Positions 55,906-64,000 of a DNA stretch of 64,000 nucleotides are shown here, piece by piece. The notes beneath the pieces are model-generated. The model worked only from the letters and a program-made list of their open reading frames with translations. It did not search any database and had not been told where the DNA came from. Both the position numbers and the translations under genes were made by a program. The DNA lies in the NCBI GenBank assembly GCA_026075535.2, contig AP026547.1:9548001-9612000 (forward strand), written 5' to 3'. Every line of letters begins with the position of its first letter. The stretch's first letter is position 1. Source of the stretch: Tricholoma matsutake (taxonomy: Eukaryota; Basidiomycota; Agaricomycetes; Agaricales; Tricholomataceae).

Positions 55906-55977
55906 CTTGATACATTTACTAGGTTCTACATCAACAAATATGCAGACCACCATGCATTCCACTTGGCATACTTATGA
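55906..55977 (+). pseudogene. Conserved fungal gene, last codons downstream of the KDZ insertion
   Basis: After the element the frame L-D-T-F-T-R-F-Y-I-N-K-Y-A-D-H-H-A-F-H-L is read, ending with a TGA at 55975. This matches the usual C-terminus of the family represented at 37240-37745 (YYVNKFADHHAFELA-like). The split is direct evidence of the insertion site. Confidence 0.75.
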
Positions 55978-56235
55978 TGTGCTTGGGTTATTGCTCACCC
56001 TTACTAACTAACTCTCTAAGTGGAAAATAAGCAACTTGAGTGACTTAACAGGCTTATCCATGAATAAGCACACTAAGTGCGCTAAGATTTTTCTATATTT
56101 TCCTGATGTATACACATGTTGGGTAGAACAAACATAGTCATCCCTGTATTCTGGTCTAAGTTCATACCACTAAGCACACCTATTTGAAAAGCGGTTGGAT
56201 GACAAAGGAAAGTGCGTCCTGCCCTCTGCAACAAT
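55978..56235. other. Spacer
   Basis: Short intergenic stretch between the interrupted gene and the 3' end of the BBE gene. No feature seen. Confidence 0.4.
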
Positions 56236-58161
56236 TTATTCCTGGATAGCAGTCGGGAAATTGAAGGTATCGTGAGGATCATACTTATCCTTGATAGACT
56301 GCAGGCGGCTATAATGTGTACCATAATAGCGGAGTTGCCCTGCAAATGGCATGAATCAGGCAACATATAATGGAAAAAGAAAACAGCTTACAGTCTACCA
56401 GCCTATCATCAATATAATTAGGGTATGCGCTACGCAGCATGGGTTATGTCTTGATGTTACAAAAACACATATGCGCGAGCACGTACCCATAATTCCAATT
56501 TGCAGGGCTGTTTGCCACGATGCTGTTCACCATGCCTACGAAGGAGGACTTAACATGGAATTGAGAAGAATAAAAGCCACCTACCGTCAACAAATGATAA
56601 TCCATCCTGCGGATAAGGTGGAAGTCTGTTCAACGATGAAGCATAGAACTGGATCGTGAACATTGACTGTCTATGCGCAAAAGCCATAGCCTCCGGATCA
56701 ACAGCATTGACTGCGGAATTTTTGCCTCCGTACAGTTCGAGCTGAGAGAACCATTGCTATCAAGCATTCGTGAGACCCCGCAATGTAAGGTTCTAGACAG
56801 CATACACCCACCAAGGTAGATGAAAATCCTTCATGCGCAAGGTAATCCATGAACGCTGTAATGGCCGAAATTGACATCGGCGAACTCTCTGGAGTCATAA
56901 TGGATTTGGCGTAAAAGGTGTCATGGATATCGGGCGCCACGCTCGTATTGAGGTTCGGGCTCCCGGTGCCCTGGCCAAAGACCTCAACACTATTGATGTA
57001 ATTACCTACATTCAATGTCGTTCGAGGACTCGTCGGTATCTGGCTCAAAAATGGTGCAATAGTCCTGTTCAGTCCACCAGGAGGACCATACCAACCCCCG
57101 TAAAGTTGGACCATGACTCTCCCGGATGCAGACCCTTTGAACAGGTTGATGTAAGATCCAAATTGAGGGGGAATGTCAGTTTGGACGAATGTTTGAAATG
57201 CATCGATAAAGTTAGCGGCATCAGCGGCATTTAGATCCCAATTATAATCAAACACGGTAACGGACGGAGGTGCAGGGTACGTGGCGACTTCGATTGAAGT
57301 GGCGATACCAAAGGAACCCCCCGATCCTCTCATGGCCTGGCGAATCAATTAAACAGGTAGCGCTAGAAAAAACACACACATACCCAGAAAAGATCAGGAT
57401 TCTCGTTGTGGGATGCTGTGATGATAGTACCATTTGCTAGGACCATATTGATGGATTTAATATTATCCAGAACGAGTCCCCACATGCGTGATGTGTAACC
57501 GAACCCACCATAGCCTTGCATACAGAGGTTGGGATGGAATAATAATACAGATGGATCGGCATACTGGAATGGCCACCAATTCCGACGTATGGACAAGAAC
57601 CATGTGGTAATGCCCGTCCAGCATCGTTCAACGCCAGCGCAATGTCCCCCAGCCGATTTCCGCTCTCAATTAGGGCAGTGCCGTTCGAGGGATTTGCTGT
57701 GATGGCTTTGAAATTGCTGAGATCGACCACAAGCGATCCGTTACGTCCTCCAAGCCCATTGGCGATGTAACTATGCTGATTTTTCTATCGAATTAGTGCT
57801 AACTTGACCTGGGAGGGGTTCTAAGCACATACACCGCCACTACGAGCAACAATCTGGAGACCCAACGATGTTCCGATCTTCACGATCTTCGAAACGTCCT
57901 TTGGAGTTTTGGGAAATGTAACAGCAGCAGGTTGGAAAGTAAAACGTAAATTAACTGCGATTTTCGTTTAGCATCCTAATGACTCCATTCGGCAGGTATG
58001 TAAATTGATAACGTACAGGGTGTACTCGCATTTCCATAACCATTGTCACCAGGAAACACGGCGCTGATGCCTGCGGATGTAAGACTTCCCTTCAGATTAT
58101 CCGCAAAGACTAGAGCGAAGAACAAAGTTATCACAAAGAGAGATCGAATAGCTACCATCAT
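56236..58161 (-). CDS. Secreted FAD-linked oxidoreductase, BBE/AA7 family
   Basis: Eight exons fit: 58161-58017, 57954-57833, 57775-57565, 57514-57384, 57336-56812, 56756-56585, 56535-56461 and 56339-56236. They sum to 1485 bp (494 residues) with all introns GT..AG and 47-121 bp. Residues 2-21 form a signal peptide (VAIRSLFVITLFFALVFADN), so the protein is probably exported. The PCMH FAD-binding domain starts at NLRFTFQPAAVTFPKTPKDV. Both covalent FAD attachment residues are visible: His in ARSGGHSY and Cys in GSCPYVGIGGH, as in bicovalent glucooligosaccharide oxidases. The BBE C-terminus reads YYGTHYSRLQSIKDKYDPHD, then TFNFPTAIQE. The family oxidises carbohydrates or other alcohols with release of hydrogen peroxide; the substrate here cannot be told. 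A TATA-like TATATAAGG lies at 58203-58211 (minus sense). Confidence 0.88.
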
Positions 58162-58202
58162 TTCTAAGCAATGGGTGATCTTTCATACACTGACTGGGTA
58201 CA

Positions 58203-58211
58203 CCTTATATA
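58203..58211 (-). promoter_or_regulatory. TATA-like box of the BBE gene
   Basis: TATATAAGG in minus sense, about 42 bp before the ATG at 58161. A core promoter is inferred from position only. Confidence 0.45.
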
Positions 58212-59815
58212 TGCTCTTCTGGCTTCCAGTCAAAGAAGGAATAATTAGATACCACGTCCTGCCGGCCCTACGGTGATAAATCGCCATCGTATGAGTCAGT
58301 CTTAACAGAATAGTAACAAGAAAACAAGTCATCAAACCCACTTGCACATCCATCAGTGACGGTCTTTATGTCCGTGTGATCAGGATTGGATAATTGATCT
58401 GGATGGAGCCTTGCTCTGTGGCTCTGGTATCACGATAGTCAGGGTTGGATTGCTTGAAACTTGCTTGAAACAGTCACAGGTGACAGGGCTTGGTACAACA
58501 TGTCTAATTACGCGAAGATGCCCGCGGAATGGACACAACCCAGAAGATAAGACCGACCACTCGAAGAGTGATAACTGCAATTTCCTCATTTCGTGGTCGG
58601 TGTCACGGTCATGATGGTCTTGAGGCACAGACCCATGACATAGGCGTCGGAGTTGGCATCATCATCGAACTGGCAGAAATAATGTTAACGGAGATCCTGT
58701 GCACATTCAATGTTTACTTACACTGTAATGCTCTAGTTTCCCAGGCCTTCCCCATCAACTGAATACCTGTTACATAAATGTATGTTTGGCACGATCACAC
58801 ACCAAGTTAGTAGCACACAGGAGCTGTCAAAGGCTAAAGCATGGTGCACAACGGAAATAGCCGACCAAATGACCCCGAGCGTTTTCAAAACTAGCGGAGT
58901 TTGATGGGACCTTGAATGCTGTCCTAAAAGGCGGGTTCCAAGGGTAAGCTAGGGTAAGGAGCCTTTTCGTAGGCTGCGCTACATCATGTCATCGATCACA
59001 TGATGGTGCTAGGGTTAGTGCGCAGATGCCAAGTCACAGACAGTTTTCATGCAATTAGGATTCCTGTGTTGCTTCTTCTCAACTCCCATCTTGTTCACAA
59101 GCAACACAGGTAAGCACCTCACACTACATATTGTAACAGTGTCTTACCTTTTCAGTAGTTGTTATCTAGGCTTCACCTTGAGGACATCCTCGCAATAATA
59201 GCAACTACTCGCATGGTAAGAACTCTCACAATTTTCAAATGAATAGACTCAATCAGGATCTCACTTTACAGGATTCATCTGGCATCATTCTATAGCAATT
59301 GCTACCTCGCCCAGTTGAATCCTAGGTGCCACCACCTACTTTTAGAGTTTTTTTCCCTTACATGGTTACATCTAGGCCTCATTGACATTTCGAACAGTTC
59401 AGTCAACTTTTGATTCGATTTTTGCAGCTCCCTTTTGTTTATGTGTAGTCAAACTCTGCATGCTTAGAATTTAGATCCAGTGTACATAATTCTTGTACTT
59501 GTAACATGTCTGCTCCCTTGCCTATTTCATTTGGGGTCCATTTTGGCAGACCTCTGTTTTCTGCTATACTTCACCTTGAGCAAGCAGCAGAGGCTTTTTT
59601 GTAAGGTAGGACGTTCAACCACATCACATGGTTGAGGAGTGACAAATTGTGACAATGACCATTTCTCTAATTACTGTTTCCTGTAATTATTTCTAGAATG
59701 TAGTTGTGCTAGCTCCATCATTTACAGCGCTTTGCATAGAGGATGGCAGTTGGGCAGAATTTGAATTGAAAAGCAAATTTGCTACTTAGCAATTTTTTGT
59801 GATAAGCTGTAGTCA
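58212..59815. other. Intergenic region, no recognisable gene
   Basis: Only short ORFs. Two direct-repeat-like stretches (GGGTAAGCTAGGGTAAGG near 58939) and a CATGTCATCGATCACATGATGG partial palindrome near 58984 were noticed. The right part may contain the upstream end of the DDE_3 element. Confidence 0.45.
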
Positions 59816-59821
59816 TCAACC

Positions 59822-60888
59822 ATGATGTTCCATAAAATCAGCTGCGACATCAAGATTGCTGCCCTCAACTTGTACAAGGGTGAAGTTCTTCCTCTTCCTG
59901 ACATTCTAGCTTGTGTGGGCTTTTCTGAATGGACTTTCTATCATGTTCTCAAACTTTGGAGGGAAACTGGTGATGTTGGCTCACACTGACATGCTGCTCA
60001 TACTGGATCCCCTCGTTTGCTCCATTACAACGATATTCAATATCTCTTACGTCTGGTTCAACATCGACCGGACTGGTTTCTTGATGAACTTCTCAATCTC
60101 CTCAAAACCAATCGCTTTGTTTCCATTCACTACACTACAATCTACCAAGAACTTGAACATGCTGGGATGTCCCATAAGAAGTTGAAGATCATTGCAAAAG
60201 AGAGAAATGAACCACTCCAGAATGACTACATGTGACACATGGCACAGTACAGTCCTGAGCAACTTGGGTTCCTTGACGAAACATCAAAAAATGATAAGAC
60301 TCCTGGCCAATGCTATGGCAGAGGCAAGAAGGGATGATGAGCTCAAATGAAGCAAGTATTTGTGCAAGGTTGAAGACTATCTGCAGAGGGTTTGCTGACA
60401 GTTGAGGGGATTGTAGCGAGCACAGTGGTTGAAGGATCAATGAAGCGTGAGGGCTTTCTACAGTTTCTGGAGAACCAAGTGGTGTGCCACTACCTATTCT
60501 CATTATTCAGCAACTGAAAATGTGTAGCCTCCACTCTGCTCTCTGTTCCCTGGGCCACTGAGTGTACTGGTAATGAATAATGCTCGTATTCACCATGGTG
60601 ACAAAATTGTTGAGCTGGTTGAACAACATGGTACACCTTGATTTGTTGACTGTTCAATCATTGAGAACAATGGCAACAGGTGTACATATCGTATTTCTTT
60701 CCCCCTATTCTCCTGATCTCAATCCTATTGAGGAGGCTTTCTCGAAGATCAAGGCATGGATCCAATGCAACAATGACATCTTTTTGGCTGCAACTGGGGA
60801 AGATCTCATGTATGATATGCAAGAGGAGCAGAACATAATCACAGAATTGGATGCAATTGGGTACTTTATACATGCAGGTTATTTGTAG
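59822..60888 (+). pseudogene. DDE_3 (Tc1/mariner-like) transposase
   Basis: N-terminal helix-turn-helix region: ISCDIKIAALNLYKGEVLPL, LACVGFSEWTFYHVLKLWRE, then LRLVQHRPDWFLDELLNLLK, VSIHYTTIYQELEHAGMSHK and KLKIIAKERNEPL (59840-60220). Catalytic region: YSPEQLGFLDETSKND with the first Asp (about 60280); VLVMNNARIHHGDKIVELVE (about 60565), in which the second catalytic Asp is replaced by Asn; and SPYSPDLNPIEEAFSKIKAW with the Glu (about 60700-60760). Stops and frame changes are scattered. This type is a common dispersed element in basidiomycetes. Termini were not found. Confidence 0.8.
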
Positions 60889-61087
60889 TTCTACTGCCCT
60901 TGGTTTCCATTCAATGCATACATGTATGAAACACAGTGTTCACAAGAGCAAAGGGCAGAAATGAGCTTGGAATATCAGAGAATGATTGTGGGGCAAAGAA
61001 TGGATGACAAAAAGCAGGAAACAAACAAGCATAGAGAAATGCATGAGCCCACAGGCACTGGGTAACACCTGATGCTCACCATCATCA

Positions 61088-61327
61088 TTAGTTGGCAGTT
61101 GCCCAAGCGCACACAGCTTCCTTCAGTTTGGCAATCTCCCCAGGCTTGAAGTCCATGCTTCGAAGCTCCTCAATTTTGATGTGGTGAATTACATGAGTGC
61201 CAGAGTAGCCATTTTTTTGGAGGCATTCAAGAATTTCAGTGCTAAGAGAAAAGTGGGTACAGAAATTCTCGATGGTCATCTTCATACCAGGCTTGAGCGA
61301 ATGAGGGAGAAGCATAGGAGGACTCAA
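61088..61327 (-). pseudogene. SAM-like C-terminal fragment
   Basis: The 79-codon ORF encodes MTIENFCTHFSLSTEILECL, YSGTHVIHHIKIEELRSMDF and KPGEIAKLKEAVCAW, which has the five-helix rhythm of a sterile alpha motif and resembles the C-terminus of repeated basidiomycete proteins. Upstream coding on the minus strand (61612-61361) is broken. No start can be assigned. SAM domains mediate protein or RNA contacts. Confidence 0.45.
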
Positions 61328-61639
61328 ATGCGATTCAGAATGCTGAGCTACAGAGCATGGTCAGAAAAGTCCCAAGAGCTCAGGGGGTAAGTTGATGTGA
61401 TTGTAAATCTCTTGAGCAGCTTTTGCTTCTGAATTTAGCTGGAGACAACATTGTAGGAGTGGAGATCTGGCTAGGGCACAGCATGGGTATGGGTACAGGT
61501 ATGGGATTGCCATACCCATGAAAAACTGTACCCATAGCTGCAGGTTTATGGGTATCACAGTGCCGAAATTCTGGTCAGGTGAGTGGTCATATGACTTTGT
61601 TGATTCACTCACAACAGTGACAACGTAATGCTAAACAAC

Positions 61640-62330
61640 GATCATGACCACCACCACCATAGCACCCCCAACCACCACTGTCAGCAACTGCTTGTGGGGT
61701 GGAAACAGGGAGCGAGGACGACGAGTAAGCAACCACAATGGCCACAACATGGCCCAAACAACACAAATCATTGTTTGGGCCTATAATAAGTTTTTTTGTG
61801 TTTCATTTCTTGTTTTTTGTAAACTAACTGATTATGTTTCTTCTGTTTCAGGTTCTAAAATACTGATAATGATGGATGACAACAGCTAACAACACACACC
61901 CAATGGTGCCACGTCACCTGGGCCCAAACAATGTGATTGTGTTGTTTGGGCCCATGGTAAGTTTTTTTTCATTCATTTCTTTTTTCATAAACCAACTATT
62001 TTGTTTCTTTTGTTTTCTAGGTTGGAATTCCCTCAGAATGAGGAGCTCACACAGAATGACCCCATGCCAACACCACCACATCACTATGGCACACCACCCA
62101 CCCCCAGCCTCATGAGCAACTGCTCGTGGGGTGGATAGCAGGTGGAATGATGATGATGACCAGGAGGAGGACCCAAGGACCACCATGATAGCACCCCCAA
62201 CTGCCACCACAAGCAACTGCTCATGGGGTGGAAACAGGGATTGAATGACAACTACAGGCAGCACCGCCCCCTCTCTCGCTGCAAATGTGAGCGGGGGGGT
62301 TACTCATTCTGTTCTCGGCAACTACAGGCA
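61640..62330. repeat. Palindromic repeat cluster with duplicated hairpin-intron units
   Basis: The AGCAACTGCTCATGGGGTGG motif occurs at about 61683, 62114 and 62212, the second with the flanks seen around E1. Between them, two units about 172 bp apart each contain a hairpin (GGCCCAAACAA..TTGTTTGGGCC at 61752-61782 and 61919-61952). Each hairpin is followed by an intron-like stretch with a T-rich tract and a TTTCAG or TTCTAG end. A GC-rich hairpin at 62262-62297 resembles those at 23978-24248. Confidence 0.7.
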
Positions 62331-62335
62331 CCACC

Positions 62336-62902
62336 TGTTAGGAAACCACCCCATTACCTAATAAAATTTCATTTTTATTTTATTATGTTGAATTATGCTA
62401 CATGACACCAAATTATGCTACACTTTGATAGCATGAGAATTTTATTTCGCATGCATCAATATGTACGTGCATGTATGAATGTGTTGGTAACAACAATGTA
62501 CAATATATGTAACATAGTATATAAACCCTAAATATATGCCTAGGGAACCCCAGTTGTGTTCTCTTAGGTATTCCACCTATGCTTTCAGTGTGAAAGGCCT
62601 TTGTCAACAAACTCACCTATAAATAACCCCTCGCATCAAAACCATCAATTCCCCCATCATGAGCATGGATCCCGCCCCCTTCTTGTAGAGAGAACCCACA
62701 TGGTCTTAGCTAGCAGATAGTGGGTGTTGCCCTAACAGAAGAACACAACTTCCCATATCAGTGCGCCTTCTCTTATTTGCACATACATCATTGTTTCACT
62801 GTGCCACATCCAATTACTCATCCTTTTGGCATGAGCTGGAAGTACTTGTATATATGTAATCTACCTTTTCTTTTGTAAGCTGACACCAGGCCTCGCCTTA
62901 CA
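62336..62902 (+). repeat. Probable 5' LTR of a Ty3/gypsy element
   Basis: About 567 bp from TGTTAGGAAACC to CGCCTTACA with a TATA box (TATATAAACC, 62518) in the middle, lying directly upstream of a gag gene. The partner LTR is outside the window, so the ends are inferred from the TGT..ACA pattern. Confidence 0.45.
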
Positions 62903-63239
62903 TTGTGACTGCCAGTGATCAAGAGGCAGCACTCATCATTAGGACAGCTGCAACCAGACAACCAATTGGATCTGGTTTAGTTATGATTTACATCACTCTA
63001 TTTGGACGACTATTTTAGTTACAAGCTGAATTCAGTGTTATCTCCAAGATATGTTGGAAGGGTTATTGATCTGAAGTGTCAAAATAGGTGCCTGACAAAT
63101 GACAAATGAATGACAAATGATTGATGAACAATTGACAAACAATTGATGAATGATCACATGACCTGTAAACATTTGGAGAGGTCTCAAAGAAAATATTTTG
63201 AATTTGTCGAAGAAGTGATTCATCACAGATTCTACAATT

Positions 63240-64000
63240 ATGTCCAAACCTTCAACTTCTAATCCCAGCCCTAATCCTGTTCCCATACCAGCACTAGAGG
63301 CAAAAATTGATGCGCTTACAGTGCAAATGTCCCAATTAGTGTCAGTGTTGGCAGCATCACAGCCCAGACAAGCAGAAGTACAGCCAGAGACAACAGGAGA
63401 AAGAGATGATGAGATGGAGGAGATGGTGGAGTGGATATCGCAGGAGGATGAGACGGTGGAGAAATCCAGAAATGGAAAAGTGTGCTTACCTAAGTACGTG
63501 CCCCCACAAATCTTTGACAGTACCATGGAGAATACAAAATCCTTCATCAGCTCTATAGTATTGTACATCCATGGGAGGAAGCCAGAGTTTTGTACAGCCA
63601 AGTCTAGGATTATGTTTGCTCTCTCATACATTCAGGGGGGGAAAGCACAGTTCTGGAGAAACGAGGCTATTAATCAAATTGCCATGGGAAATAAACCATT
63701 TGCAACCTTCAAGGAATTTCTGGAGAGATTGGAGGCACAGTTTGGAGACCCTAATCCAAAGGCGACAGCCAATGCTAAATTAAAGACCATGTGCCAAGGT
63801 TCCCTAACAGTGGATGAATTTATTTTGCAGTTCAAAGCAGAAGCTTCGCAAACAGACATGGGAGAAGCCACATTGGTAGAGTTTTTGAAAGCAGGATTAA
63901 ATCCCTCTTTATTCAAGTCTATCTACTGACTACCTTCTATGCCAGAGAAGTTGGATGAGTGGTATAATTGGGCAATGCACCTTGACTGGCAATATTGGCA
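63240..64000 (+). pseudogene. Ty3/gypsy gag, 5' part
   Basis: ATG 63240 starts MSKPSTSNPSPNPVPIPALE. A coiled helix (EAKIDALTVQMSQLVSVLAA) and an acidic linker precede the retrotransposon capsid domain (VPPQIFDSTMENTKSFISS, SYIQGGKAQFWRNEAINQ, TFKEFLERLEAQFGDPNPKA, SLTVDEFILQFKAEASQTDM, VEFLKAGLNPSLFKSIY). A TGA at 63927-63929 interrupts where Arg is usual; reading continues LPSMPEKLDEWYNWAMHLDW to the window end. The first open stretch is 229 codons. Confidence 0.82.

Overview
The window looks like a transposon-dense stretch of a basidiomycete (Agaricomycetes) nuclear genome. The evidence is 47-64 bp and slightly longer GT..AG introns, chromodomain Ty3/gypsy and Ty1/copia elements, a KDZ transposase with a CxC2-type cysteine cluster, a Tnp2-type transposase, DUF6589-type and RecQ-like helicase fragments, a HET-domain gene and a secreted AA7/BBE oxidase. 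Family assignments rest on motif recognition; no database search was run.

Layout. 1-788: 3' end and LTR of a chromovirus (E0). 794-1302: zinc-ribbon-like gene fragment. 1.9-4.3 kb: DUF6589 pseudogene. 4716-10729: a Ty1/copia element with matching 5-bp target duplications whose inside is partly inverted and which carries a solo LTR; it splits a host-type ORF (4357-4715 plus 10735-11253). 11.3-13.8 kb: helicase fragment abutting a HET gene. 14.3-15.2 kb: unknown gene. 15.2-17.9 kb: truncated Ty3/gypsy. 17988-23914: a complete chromovirus (E1) with identical LTRs, intact pol and one stop in gag. 24-29 kb: hairpin array, tRNA-like relic, retroelement debris, foldback MITE. 29.5-33.0 kb: decayed Tnp2 gene, then a second copy of the MITE. 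34-37.2 kb: relics.

37746-55905 is the main find: an 18.2-kb DNA transposon with roughly 360-390-bp inverted termini and a 9-bp target duplication (CTTGATACA). It encodes a KDZ transposase and five other ORFs, and it lies inside a conserved fungal gene whose two halves flank it. One cargo gene is itself split by a 5157-bp copia element (49759-54915, TSD GCCAC), so three nesting levels can be read directly.

56.2-58.2 kb: an intact eight-exon AA7/BBE oxidase gene, the best-preserved single-copy-type gene here. 59.8-60.9 kb: DDE_3 transposase pseudogene. 61-62.3 kb: SAM-like fragment and a palindromic repeat family. 62336-64000: LTR and gag of another Ty3/gypsy running off the window.

Most genes belong to mobile elements. 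The likely functional cellular genes are the BBE oxidase and possibly the HET gene and the 14.3-15.2 kb gene. Element decay is dominated by TGA stops at positions where the families usually carry arginine, as expected from C-to-T change at CpG; the 24-49 kb region is visibly CpG-poor compared with the younger elements and the cellular genes.
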